DNA of 7,869 nucleotides from CANHEE01 sp049316985 (GCA_049316985.1 JBMOJB010000171.1:1-7869), one strand, 5' to 3'; counted from the first letter of the stretch, positions 1 to 7,729 are shown. Notes: generated by a model from the sequence alone, not told the origin. Numbers and translations: made by a program.

Positions 1-2202
1 GTCCAGGTTCATCACTTTGTCCCAAACGGCAACAAAATCCATTACGAATTTCTCTTGCGAATCTGCACAAGCATAAACTTCAGCAATTGCTCTCAATTCT
101 GAGTTTGAACCAAAAATGAGATCTGCACTGGTAGCTGTATATTTTAGCGCTCCGGATTTGCGGTCACGACCTTCAAATGTATTTTTCGAAACCATCGTCC
201 AGCTTGTACTGAAATCAAGCAAATTCACGAAGAAATCATTGCTGAGGGTTTCAGGTCGTTTTGTAAATACGCCATGAGCACTATTTTTAAAATTAGTATT
301 CAATACACGCATACCTCCCAATAGAACTGTCATTTCAGGAGCACTTAATGTCATTAATTGCGCTTTATCAATCAATAGCTCTTCTGCAGAAGCACTGTGA
401 ATAGGCTTGTAGTAGTTGCGGAATGCATCTGCTTCAGGTTCAAGCACAGCAAAAGACTCGACATCGGTATGTTCTTGTGTCGCATCAGCCCTTCCTGGAG
501 TAAAAGGCACTTCTAAGGAAGTTCCTGCATTTTTTGCTGCTAATTCAACACCTGCGCATCCAGCCAAGACAATAAGGTCAGCCATTGACACTTGTTTACC
601 ATCTGTTCGATCATTATTAAAAGTATTTCGAATTCCCTCCAAAGTTTCCAGAACTTTGGCTAATTCTGCGGGATGATTTACTTCCCAATCTTTTTGAGGT
701 GCAAGACGAATACGGGCACCATTTGCGCCACCGCGTTTGTCAGATCCTCTGAAAGTTGCAGCGGAAGCCCATGCCGTCGACACCAATTGAGATACTGTTA
801 AACCAGATGACAAGACGTTTGCCTTAAGCTCACTGATATCAGCTTTGTCAATCATTTTGTAAGTAACCGCTGGAATCGGATCTTGCCAGATCAAGACTTC
901 CTTTGGAACTTCAGGACCAAGGTAACGCGAAATCGGGCCCATGTCACGATGCGTCAATTTATACCAGGCTCTGGCAAATGCATCGGCAAACTGATCCGGA
1001 TGCTCATGGAAGCGTTTAGAAATAGGTCCATAAATTGGGTCAAATCTCAATGCAAGATCTGTAGTAAGCATAGTTGGTGCATGTCGCAACGATGGATCAT
1101 GTGCGTCAGGTACTAAACCAGCACCAGCATTTGATTTGGGTTTCCACTGATGTGCGCCCGCCGGACTTTTGGTCAATTCCCACTCATATCCAAATAAATT
1201 GTCGAAAAAATTATTGCTCCATTTTGTTGGCGTTGTTGTCCAGGCACCTTCCAATCCACTGGTGATGGTATTGACTCCATTACCTGATCCAAATGTGTTT
1301 TTCCAACCAAGCCCTTGTTCTTCAATTCCGGCAGCTGCTGGTTCTGCGCCGACATACTTACTTGGATCGGCTGCACCATGTGTCTTACCAAAGGTATGCC
1401 CCCCAGCTATCAAAGCAACAGTTTCCTCATCATTCATAGCCATTCGACCAAATGTCTCACGAATGTCAATCGCAGAAGCCAATGGATCCGGATTTCCGTT
1501 TGGGCCTTCCGGATTTACATAAATCAATCCCATTTGCACCGCACCCAGTGGATTTTCCAATTCTCTGTTTCCTGTGTAACGCTTATCATCTAACCATTTG
1601 CTTTCGGAGCCCCAATAAACGTCTTCTTCCGGTTCCCAGACATCCTCACGTCCACCTCCAAAACCAAAAGTTTTGAAACCCATCGATTCTAATGCACAGT
1701 TACCCGCCAATATCATCAAATCTGCCCAGGAGATCGTCTTGCCGTATTTTTGCTTAATAGGCCAAAGCAACAAGCGAGCTTTGTCGAGATTGGTGTTGTC
1801 TGGCCAACTATTTAGTGGTGCAAAACGCTGAGTACCGGACCCGCCACCGCCACGTCCATCGGAAATACGGTAAGTTCCGGCGCTGTGCCATGCCATTCTT
1901 ATGAAGAACGGTCCGTAATGTCCATAATCGGCCGGCCACCAATCCTGCGAATTGGTCATTAGTTCGAAGATATCTTTTTTCAAAGCGGCCAAATCCAGAG
2001 ATTTAAATTGTTCAAAATAATTGAACTCTTCGCCCATCGGATTTGATAAAGATGAATGTTGGCGAAGAATGTTCAACTTCAACTGATTCGGCCACCAATC
2101 CGTATTTCTGGTACCTCTACCTGCACTTTGCTTAAGTTCACCACCATGAAAAGGACACTTGCCCTCGCCACCATTGGCTTTCTCATTATTGTTAAAATCC
2201 AT
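1..2202 (-). CDS. katG: Catalase-peroxidase KatG (3' end cut by window edge)
   Basis: Bifunctional haem enzyme that breaks down hydrogen peroxide by catalase and peroxidase reactions; cytoplasmic oxidative-stress defence. The reading frame is open for 734 codons from the ATG at 2202 to base 1 and ends in VMNLD. Family members normally end about five residues later (MNLDRFD-), so almost nothing is missing. The N-terminal haem domain shows the distal triad Arg102, Trp105, His106 (RMAWHSAGTYR); Tyr228 (GLIYVNPEG) and Met254 (GRMAMND), which with Trp105 form the Trp-Tyr-Met cross-link needed for catalase activity; the proximal ligand His269 (GGHTFGKTHG) with partner Asp382 (TTDLALR); and mobile Arg419 (HRDMGP). 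Ser315 (TSGLEGAW) matches the isoniazid-relevant serine of M. tuberculosis. The haem-free C-terminal copy follows from about residue 430. All key residues are present with no frameshift, so it should be active. The start fits the family N terminus (KCPFHGG); no Shine-Dalgarno is visible, usual for Bacteroidota. Family assignment is certain; regulation is inferred. Confidence 0.98.
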   Translation of the reverse strand, partial: MDFNNNEKANGGEGKCPFHGGELKQSAGRGTRNTDWWPNQLKLNILRQHSSLSNPMGEEFNYFEQFKSLDLAALKKDIFELMTNSQDWWPADYGHYGPFFIRMAWHSAGTYRISDGRGGGGSGTQRFAPLNSWPDNTNLDKARLLLWPIKQKYGKTISWADLMILAGNCALESMGFKTFGFGGGREDVWEPEEDVYWGSESKWLDDKRYTGNRELENPLGAVQMGLIYVNPEGPNGNPDPLASAIDIRETFGRMAMNDEETVALIAGGHTFGKTHGAADPSKYVGAEPAAAGIEEQGLGWKNTFGSGNGVNTITSGLEGAWTTTPTKWSNNFFDNLFGYEWELTKSPAGAHQWKPKSNAGAGLVPDAHDPSLRHAPTMLTTDLALRFDPIYGPISKRFHEHPDQFADAFARAWYKLTHRDMGPISRYLGPEVPKEVLIWQDPIPAVTYKMIDKADISELKANVLSSGLTVSQLVSTAWASAATFRGSDKRGGANGARIRLAPQKDWEVNHPAELAKVLETLEGIRNTFNNDRTDGKQVSMADLIVLAGCAGVELAAKNAGTSLEVPFTPGRADATQEHTDVESFAVLEPEADAFRNYYKPIHSASAEELLIDKAQLMTLSAPEMTVLLGGMRVLNTNFKNSAHGVFTKRPETLSNDFFVNLLDFSTSWTMVSKNTFEGRDRKSGALKYTATSADLIFGSNSELRAIAEVYACADSQEKFVMDFVAVWDKVMNLD

Positions 2203-2246
2203 AATTTAATTAGTAAAATTTAGTTTAAGTAATAAAGACGAATATA

Positions 2247-2267
2247 GCAATTATAACGCAATTATAA
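2247..2267. repeat. 10-bp direct repeat, 11-bp period, in the katG promoter
   Basis: GCAATTATAA occurs at 2247-2256 and again at 2258-2267, one base apart, so the copies lie on the same face of the helix. The first copy covers the predicted -7 element and the second sits in the spacer. Each copy contains the palindrome TTATAA, so the pair also reads as an inverted repeat (TTATAA, 5 nt, TTATAA). This is what a regulator site overlapping a promoter could look like, though AT-richness makes chance repeats more likely. Confidence 0.5.
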
Positions 2268-2278
2268 TTATTTTCAAA
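2248..2278 (-). promoter_or_regulatory. Predicted katG promoter (Bacteroidota sigma type)
   Basis: Read on the minus strand: TTTG (2278-2275), a 19-nt spacer, then TATAATTG (2255-2248). The Bacteroidota housekeeping promoter is TTTG, 19-21 nt, TAnnTTTG; the -7 element here has one mismatch. Transcription would start a few bases downstream, around 2243, giving a leader of about 40 nt before the katG ATG. The surroundings are very AT-rich, so a chance match is possible, but the spacing and distance to the gene are right. Confidence 0.6.
2262..2276. promoter_or_regulatory. PerR-box-like sequence between katG promoter elements
   Basis: TTATAATTATTTTCA matches the classical PerR box TTATAATnATTATAA at 12 of 14 defined positions; the mismatches are at positions 12 and 14. 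It fills part of the promoter spacer and overlaps the -33 TTTG by two bases, a position where a bound repressor would block RNA polymerase. PerR of the Fur family represses katG in several bacteria, whereas OxyR controls it in Bacteroides. The match is seen; the regulator is a guess, and the AT-rich context weakens it. Confidence 0.25.
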
Positions 2279-2503
2279 CATATATTTTTGTCCTTCAAGC
2301 CAAAAAAGTTATTGAAAAACAAAGTCAAAGCAATTCACCTAAAATCTCAGGAACACTGCACAAATGACACCATTCAGAAACGCACAGTATCGCAGAAAGT
2401 TGATGTTCAAATTAAAAAAAAATGTATTGAAAAGAAAATGCCACAACAACACAGAAATTCTCCGCGCCATTATGGCATTATAATATTTTGTAAATATCCC
2501 CAA

Positions 2504-2518
2504 TCTGCCGAAGGCAGA
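2504..2518. repeat. Perfect 6-bp inverted repeat (hairpin) with triloop
   Basis: TCTGCC, loop GAA, GGCAGA. On the minus (transcribed) strand the loop reads TTC. It lies about 37 bases downstream of the large gene's stop codon, where a terminator or 3'-end stabilising structure would be expected. The following minus-strand sequence starts TTGGGG rather than a T-run, so an intrinsic terminator is not supported. Together with the adjacent 7-bp repeats it may be one dispersed intergenic element. Confidence 0.5.
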
Positions 2519-2522
2519 CAAG

Positions 2523-2550
2523 TTCGTAATTCGTAATTCGTAATTCGTAA
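2523..2550. repeat. Heptamer tandem repeat, 4 x TTCGTAA
   Basis: Four exact, uninterrupted copies of TTCGTAA (minus strand TTACGAA), followed by TTAA, end four bases before the stop codon of the large gene. The first copy is four bases from the hairpin at 2504-2518. Short heptamer arrays of this kind occur between genes in some Bacteroidota and cyanobacteria and vary in copy number by slippage. No protein is encoded by it. Confidence 0.95.
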
Positions 2551-2554
2551 TTAA

Positions 2555-5500
2555 CTACTCTATTTCTTCAAACAATCCATTGTACAATTCCCAAAGTATG
2601 GAATCTATAGCGTCAACCGAAGCGTCCATGTTATAATCTGATTTTAGGTTGTAATCGTCAAAACTACCATTTTCAGCTTCAAATATTATGGTATCAATGG
2701 CATCAATTGAACCATCGACATTGGCATCACCTGGTACCATCGCCCAAATTCCGGGAGCTTTTTCAATTTCATTATAACCTCCACCCAAAGCTACTGACCC
2801 GTTAGTAAAGTTGAGATTAATTGTTCCCGCTGTAAAATTAACAGGATTTAGAGTTCTGAATCCAAAATGATTGCGATGTTTAATTGCAACGTAATAACTT
2901 CCGACTGCCACTCCATTCCACTGCACAGCAGAAATACCGTCAGGTCCGACGATGTCGCCATCCCGTTGTAAAAGTGCGCTTTTGGTGGCGACAACTGTAG
3001 TAGCATTTGCAGGGCCTGTTCTTAATTCCAGGAACACCCAATCGACTATAGCATCGTTCCCGGCAACATTTAAAACTGATGAATTAATAGTCGTTGGTAT
3101 CGGATTATTGACATGGATAAATCTTGAATTCGGAGGCAAAGTACTGTACGGATCAGTTAGCGGAAAATTTGTTAATCCGCGCATTTGATCATCCATCAGT
3201 TGAGTTCCAGTATTCACCTGATACAAAAATACTTTTGCTCCAAAAGACAAATTAACAGATTGAATTTGAAAACTTATCTCTGCGCATGCAGATGCTTCGC
3301 CACCAATATTGTATGGAATTACTTTCACAAAATAAGTTGTTCCATTAGTCAAATTGCTTGTGGAATATGAAAGCACATTCCCGACATTAAAGTGGTTTAA
3401 AATATCTACTCCACTTGAGCTGGTGCCAATATCCAGATAATAACCCGTTGCAGATGCTGATGCTGACCAGCTTATTGTTGATGGAATTTGAACATTTACA
3501 CTTCCATTTAATGGTGAATTAATCGTTGTGCAAGTAGGAGGAAGCGGCGCCGTCGTAAAACTCTCTTCCAAACAGAAACTTGAAGTTTTAACCGCATCAT
3601 AAGGAACCACTTTTACAAAAATATTGGCATTAGGAGGAAGATCCGTTGGAGGATCGAAACTGCTGACATTTCCAACATTAAAATTATTTAAGATTTGATT
3701 TCCACCTGCACTCGTTCCTATGCTCAATCGGTAGCCAGTTGCTGTCGCCGAAGTATTCCAGCTGATATTGGTATTTACCGGCACATTGATGGCGTTGCTA
3801 ATCGGATTGCTAAGGCTTGAACAAGCCGGAAGTAAATTGGCCAATGGACTGAGATCCGGTGTTGAAGAATAAAGTAAAGAGCACCCTGATGGACAACCCA
3901 CTGTTAATGTAGAACTTACTAAAGCCAGTTTAGGATTAGCTGAAGTAGCCGGATTTCGCCACTGCAATTTATTCGCCACATCTGTCAGGCCATTGACATT
4001 AATAATATTCCATTCAATGGTAAATATATCAAATCCACTATTTGTAATCTGCTTACCGGGGGTTTGAGAAGGCAAAGTAAAATTATAACTGATAACTCCT
4101 GTGTTGACATTTGATCCGGTACTGGTCGGATTTCCATATTGAAAACCACTGCCGATTAGGTTATTGACTGCTATGACCGGAGCAGACAATGTATTGACCG
4201 GATAATTAAATCTAAGATTTGAATTGCCTAGTTCCCAGGTTGCGGAAGAAGCATTAGCGATTGTTAAAGTCACGCGATACTTCATCGTTGTTAAATTAAC
4301 CTGAGGGTTTGTAAAAGTCATTTTGCAAGTAGGGACCGCATTTTGAGTAGTAAAACTTTGTTCGATGCATCCGATTGCAGCTCCCGCTAAATTATACGGC
4401 ACAACTTTTACATAAATCTGGGAAAGAAAAGGGAAATCTCCCGGAGGATTGTAAGTTGTTACATTCCCGACATCAAAGTTATTCAAAATTTGTCCAGCTC
4501 CTGATGAGGTGCCAACTGTTAGAAAATAACCGCTGGCATTTGCAGCGGCAGTCCAGGTTAATGCTGTCGTAACGACTACATTGCTGGCATTTGCCACTGG
4601 ATTTGACACCGCGGTGCATGGTGGAGGACCTACTTGAGTAGTAAAAGTCTGCTCCAAACATCCTGTGGCTTCTCCATTAATATTGTAAGGCACTATTTTT
4701 ACATAAATCACCGTATTGTAAGTAAAATCACCTGGCGGATCATATGTCAAGACATTGCCAATATCTACATTGTTCAAAATTTGACCTCCATTAGCGCTGG
4801 TACCAACACTTAGTTTGTATCCATTGGCTGCGGGGGCCGCTAACCACGACAAAGCCGCATTGATTGGCACAGCGCTGGCATTCGCTGCAGGACTTGCTAG
4901 TCCGATACAAACAGGTGGACCGTCTTGGGTGGTAAATTTCATTTCTGTGCACGAGGCTGCCGCACCACTCAAATTATATGGCACGACTTTCACAAATATG
5001 TCAGAATTATACGGTAGATCTCCCGGTGGATCATAAGTTAGGACATTTCCTACATTTACATTGTTCATAATCTGGGTTCCTCCGCTGCTAGTGCCCACAT
5101 TTAAGTAATATCCGGTCGCATTTGATTCGCTTGACCATGTCAGAGAAGTAGTAACAAGAATACTTAATGCATTTGCAGCTGGATAAGTTACAGCATTACA
5201 CAATGGCAATGGTGCTTGAGTAGTAAAACTTTGCTGTATACATCCGGTTGCAGAGCCTGAAGCACTATACGGTACAATCTTCACGTAAATTAAAGTACTA
5301 AGCGGAAAATCACCGGCCGGATTAAAAGTCAGTACATTTCCAACATCTACATTGGCCATGATTTGCGCACCACTTGAAGTGGTGCCTACTGTTAATCTAT
5401 ACCCGGTAGCATTAGCGACAGCTGACCAGCTGAGTGCGGCAGTTACTGCAACATTAGTGGCATTAGCGGCAGGAGAAGTTAGACTTGTACACAACGGAAT

Positions 5501-7729
5501 ACTGATATCCGGCTGCATTTCACTTTCCCACACACTTCTTCCGTAAGTTCCTACTCTAAGTTTTCTAGTGGCCAATTGCAGCTCTACTTCGTTTACTGCG
5601 ACCAAAGGCAGATTAGAACCAGTTACAATCCACGCCGTATTGACATTATCCCGATAATAAACCCCAATATTCATTCCCACATACAAACCTTCGCCGGTAG
5701 AATTATCAACTACTACAGACCTTGCAGCAATTCCAGGTAAACCGCTACTGATATTTGTAAATGTGGCGCCCATATTGGTCGAAACCAATACATTATTAGA
5801 ACTGGCACTTGTAGTAATCCAAATTTTAGAAGGATTAAGGGGGCTAACACAAATGGAAGTTATCGTGCCGGGTGCTGCAAAGGTGCTCCAGGTAGCGCCT
5901 GCATTATTCGTAGCGTACAAGGAAGTACCAACAGCACCATAAATGAATCGCGGATTGGACGGTGCGACCGTCAAACATGACATATTGGAACTAACAGTTG
6001 AACCGGAAATATTAGCCCAGCTTGAGCCACCGTTATCCGAACGATAGACTGAATTCCACCCGCCAAACAACGTATCGTGATTTGTTGGATGCATGGCAAT
6101 CGGCGTCACCCAAGCTCCCGTCGATGGCTCTGATATACTAGTGTAACTATTACCTCCATTGGTTGTCTTGTACAAGGATCCATTCTGGCTGGTTCCATAA
6201 GCAATTAACGAATTTGTTGGACTAATCAAAGCATCCATTCCATCTGCACCCAGCCATTCTACCCAGTTACCACCACTTTGACGCATGGTTGTTCCATTAT
6301 CCTGCGCACCTCCGGTAATAACATTGGCGTTAGTTTTCGAACAAGCAATCCGGTAGAATTGACGAATACCTAAACCATTCGAAAGGTCGGTCCAGTCATT
6401 TCCATTATTGGTACTTTTATAAACCCCACCGTCGCTGACTGAATAGATAGTACTATTTACCCATTCCAAACCGTGTACGTCTGCATGATTATAACCGGTT
6501 GAATTGGGATAAGACCATGCAGTTTCTGGCACAAAAGTCGCTCCTCCATCCAATGATTTCCAACAAATAATACCAGCGATATGTACTTCATTTGCATTGG
6601 CTGGATTGGCACAAATCGCCATATCATAAGTTGCCTGTCCGGTCGTTCCGGTACCATTAGTCTCATAACCAAAGAAATTGGTTCCTGCACTTGGACTTCC
6701 TGTGATAGTAGTTGTAAAAGTCAGACCAGAATCGGTACTTCTATAAAATCTCCCAAAAAGTGAACCGCTCGCTTGAACGACATAAACTGTATTGGCGCTA
6801 TTCGGAGAAATAGCAATTAAAGTCCTTCCTGAGCCTGCTAAAGTGATACTCGTCCAACTTACTCCATTGTCTGTAGAGCGGAGAAAAACACTTGAAGAAG
6901 TTGAAGCGTACATTGTATTTGGGTCAGCGGGCTTGAATTCTATATCTTGCGTGCTGTTAGTATTCACCTGAGTCCAGGTACTACCCGCATTTACCGAACG
7001 ATAGATTCCGTTACTCGCCGCTGCGAATACAATATTTGAGTTGCTGGGATGAACTGTAACTTTTCTGATTGTACTGGGACCTGATCCGGTTGCACTCCAG
7101 GTTGCACCGGCATTAGTTGATTTTATTATACCTCCTGACGACAAACCGGCATATAGTACGCTGGTATTTAAAGGGTCTATACAAATATTGTACAAATTCA
7201 TCCACGATGAATTGACATTATCAATCAAGGGAGTCCAGTTGAGTCCGCTATTGACACTTTTCCAGATTCCACCCCCGGGTGAAGTAACATAAATAGTAGA
7301 TTCTAAGCTTGGATGAATAGCAACCGAAGTCAATCGTCCAACACCCGGATTCCAACCTGATGTTGCCGTCCAACCTGCAGGCCCGAGTGCTGTCCAAGGT
7401 TTATCAACTCTCCATCCGCCTTTTTTCGGCATTTTACGAATAGCGTCCTGATAGGCTAAAAACTCTTTTTCCGGGGCGATAAAAGAACCATCAGCATTTA
7501 AATGGAATTTTTGCTCGTACAACCAACGTTGATATTGCTTGTATCCGCTACCCTTTCCTTTACCTACACCGCTGAAATAACTGTCGGCAATCCTTTCGAC
7601 TTGCTGAATAGTCAAATCTGTGCGTTGCATCAGTTCATGTATGTCAGCCTGTTGGGCCGACAAGAAATTAGAAATTAAGAAAAAGAAAGAGAGAAGGAAT
7701 GAAAATTTAATTCTGGTAATTTGGATCAT
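2555..7729 (-). CDS. Secreted Asp-box propeller / FnIII-like repeat protein with dockerin-like C terminus
   Basis: Predicted exported surface protein of 1724 residues; molecular role unknown, probably adhesion or scaffolding. Signal peptide 1-25: Arg6 and Lys8, a Leu/Phe-rich core, and an LSA/QQ cleavage site. Residues ~107-738 form a BNR (sortilin/VPS10-like) propeller with eleven Asp-boxes (S-x-D/N-x-G-x-S/T-W/F) beginning at 158, 204, 245, 285, 331, 392, 439, 522, 564, 607 and 650; GGAQDNGT at 473 and the closing GTYGRSVWES are typical of Bacteroidota versions. Six FnIII-like repeats follow: four at ~744-1131 and two at ~1300-1490, each with a Cys pair 82-83 residues apart, split by a ~165-residue beta-rich insert. 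Next comes a module (~1491-1663; AIVDWVFLELR, SALLQRDGDIV, YYVAIKHRNHFG) that I recall from exported Bacteroidota proteins. The C terminus carries two calcium loops (Asp1668-Asp1679, Asp1698-Asp1709). No type IX sorting domain, lipobox or catalytic motif is visible. An in-frame TTG at 7750 would add seven residues but lies inside the predicted promoter, so the ATG at 7729 is chosen. Confidence 0.9.
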   Translation of the reverse strand: MIQITRIKFSFLLSFFFLISNFLSAQQADIHELMQRTDLTIQQVERIADSYFSGVGKGKGSGYKQYQRWLYEQKFHLNADGSFIAPEKEFLAYQDAIRKMPKKGGWRVDKPWTALGPAGWTATSGWNPGVGRLTSVAIHPSLESTIYVTSPGGGIWKSVNSGLNWTPLIDNVNSSWMNLYNICIDPLNTSVLYAGLSSGGIIKSTNAGATWSATGSGPSTIRKVTVHPSNSNIVFAAASNGIYRSVNAGSTWTQVNTNSTQDIEFKPADPNTMYASTSSSVFLRSTDNGVSWTSITLAGSGRTLIAISPNSANTVYVVQASGSLFGRFYRSTDSGLTFTTTITGSPSAGTNFFGYETNGTGTTGQATYDMAICANPANANEVHIAGIICWKSLDGGATFVPETAWSYPNSTGYNHADVHGLEWVNSTIYSVSDGGVYKSTNNGNDWTDLSNGLGIRQFYRIACSKTNANVITGGAQDNGTTMRQSGGNWVEWLGADGMDALISPTNSLIAYGTSQNGSLYKTTNGGNSYTSISEPSTGAWVTPIAMHPTNHDTLFGGWNSVYRSDNGGSSWANISGSTVSSNMSCLTVAPSNPRFIYGAVGTSLYATNNAGATWSTFAAPGTITSICVSPLNPSKIWITTSASSNNVLVSTNMGATFTNISSGLPGIAARSVVVDNSTGEGLYVGMNIGVYYRDNVNTAWIVTGSNLPLVAVNEVELQLATRKLRVGTYGRSVWESEMQPDISIPLCTSLTSPAANATNVAVTAALSWSAVANATGYRLTVGTTSSGAQIMANVDVGNVLTFNPAGDFPLSTLIYVKIVPYSASGSATGCIQQSFTTQAPLPLCNAVTYPAANALSILVTTSLTWSSESNATGYYLNVGTSSGGTQIMNNVNVGNVLTYDPPGDLPYNSDIFVKVVPYNLSGAAASCTEMKFTTQDGPPVCIGLASPAANASAVPINAALSWLAAPAANGYKLSVGTSANGGQILNNVDIGNVLTYDPPGDFTYNTVIYVKIVPYNINGEATGCLEQTFTTQVGPPPCTAVSNPVANASNVVVTTALTWTAAANASGYFLTVGTSSGAGQILNNFDVGNVTTYNPPGDFPFLSQIYVKVVPYNLAGAAIGCIEQSFTTQNAVPTCKMTFTNPQVNLTTMKYRVTLTIANASSATWELGNSNLRFNYPVNTLSAPVIAVNNLIGSGFQYGNPTSTGSNVNTGVISYNFTLPSQTPGKQITNSGFDIFTIEWNIINVNGLTDVANKLQWRNPATSANPKLALVSSTLTVGCPSGCSLLYSSTPDLSPLANLLPACSSLSNPISNAINVPVNTNISWNTSATATGYRLSIGTSAGGNQILNNFNVGNVSSFDPPTDLPPNANIFVKVVPYDAVKTSSFCLEESFTTAPLPPTCTTINSPLNGSVNVQIPSTISWSASASATGYYLDIGTSSSGVDILNHFNVGNVLSYSTSNLTNGTTYFVKVIPYNIGGEASACAEISFQIQSVNLSFGAKVFLYQVNTGTQLMDDQMRGLTNFPLTDPYSTLPPNSRFIHVNNPIPTTINSSVLNVAGNDAIVDWVFLELRTGPANATTVVATKSALLQRDGDIVGPDGISAVQWNGVAVGSYYVAIKHRNHFGFRTLNPVNFTAGTINLNFTNGSVALGGGYNEIEKAPGIWAMVPGDANVDGSIDAIDTIIFEAENGSFDDYNLKSDYNMDASVDAIDSILWELYNGLFEEIE
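2579..2734 (-). other. Dockerin-like double calcium loop at the C terminus
   Basis: Two EF-hand-type loops 30 residues apart: DANVDGSIDAID (Asp1668, Asn1670, Asp1672, Ser1674, Asp1676, Asp1679) and DYNMDASVDAID (Asp1698, Asn1700, Asp1702, Ser1704, Asp1706, Asp1709). Each is followed by a short helix ending in NG. The D-x-N-x-D-x-S-x-D-x-x-D pattern is that of type I dockerin hemidomains. Calcium binding is well supported; binding to a cohesin is not, since Saprospiraceae use similar tails on many exported proteins without known cellulosomes. Confidence 0.8.
3260..3832 (-). repeat. FnIII-like repeats 5 and 6
   Basis: Two further copies of the same 97-codon unit, with first cysteines at residues 1303 and 1400. 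Repeat 5 keeps the DPPTDLP loop; repeat 6 has lost it (SYSTSNLTNG instead), has a Cys-to-Cys distance of 82 rather than 83, and ends in FQIQ instead of FTTQ. It is therefore the most diverged copy and borders the next module. Confidence 0.88.
3833..4336 (-). other. Beta-rich module inserted between FnIII-like repeats
   Basis: About 168 codons (residues ~1132-1299) separate repeat 4 from repeat 5. The module opens with a Cys (1135) exactly 97 residues after that of repeat 4, then departs from the repeat: YRVTLTIANAS, LGNSNLRFNYP, FDIFTIEWNIIN, KLQWRNP and a CPSGC near its end. Alternating hydrophobic strands and the 'LGxSNLRFNY' stretch recall cohesin or carbohydrate-module folds of other exported Bacteroidota proteins. 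I do not recognise a defined family, so function is open. Confidence 0.6.
4337..5500 (-). repeat. Four FnIII-like repeats, 97 codons each
   Basis: Coding repeats within the large gene. The N-terminal cysteines fall at residues 747, 844, 941 and 1038, an exact 97-residue (291-bp) period, and each pairs with a second Cys 83 residues later. Shared landmarks per unit are SPxANA near the start, LsW about 20 residues on, NATGYxLxVGTSS, GNVLTYDPPGDFP, IYVKIVPYN and FTTQ at the end. DNA copies have diverged at many silent and non-silent sites, so this is not a recent duplication. The paired cysteines suggest one disulfide per domain, consistent with export. Confidence 0.9.

Larger units (their letters stand above)
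2203..2554. other. Intergenic region between katG and the large exported-protein gene
   Basis: This 352-bp gap holds the katG leader and promoter (2203-2278), an AT-rich stretch with an A9 run (2414-2422), a small hairpin (2504-2518) and a 7-bp tandem repeat (2523-2550). The open frames here (plus 2288-2536, minus 2521-2339) start with TTG, run into the repeat and have skewed, low-complexity compositions, so I do not call them genes. No RNA gene is recognisable, and no hairpin is followed by a U-tract that would make a clear terminator for the large gene. Confidence 0.7.

Noticed and set aside
416..1676. Several plus-strand and out-of-frame open frames across katG
   Set aside because: They are antisense or frame shadows of an intact, fully conserved katG.
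1..2202. katG as a pseudogene because no stop is seen
   Set aside because: The frame is open throughout and reaches the conserved VMNLD near the usual C terminus; the stop simply lies just outside the window.
2504..2518. Intrinsic terminator for the large gene
   Set aside because: The 6-bp stem is perfect but the next minus-strand bases are TTGGGGAT, not a U-tract.
2339..2521. Minus-strand 60-codon open frame rich in Phe and Leu
   Set aside because: It begins with TTG at the hairpin and the hydrophobic content follows from T-rich DNA; no Bacteroidota promoter form or start context supports it.
2288..2536. Plus-strand 82-codon open frame in the intergenic gap
   Set aside because: It starts with TTG inside the katG promoter region, has a Lys/Gln-rich composition from A-rich DNA, ends in the hairpin and heptamer repeat, and resembles no family.
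3260..5500. CRISPR or DNA-level satellite array
   Set aside because: The 291-bp periodicity is protein-coding, with diverged DNA copies and no short identical repeats with unique spacers.
2952..6763. Short open frames on both strands inside the large gene
   Set aside because: All overlap a continuous 1724-codon frame with a clear signal peptide and domain order; the translated products look random.
5508..7411. Sialidase or glycosidase identity for the Asp-box region
   Set aside because: Asp-boxes are structural. There is no sialidase FRIP motif or arginine triad; the GGAQDNG and GTYGRSVW landmarks fit the non-enzymatic sortilin/BNR type.
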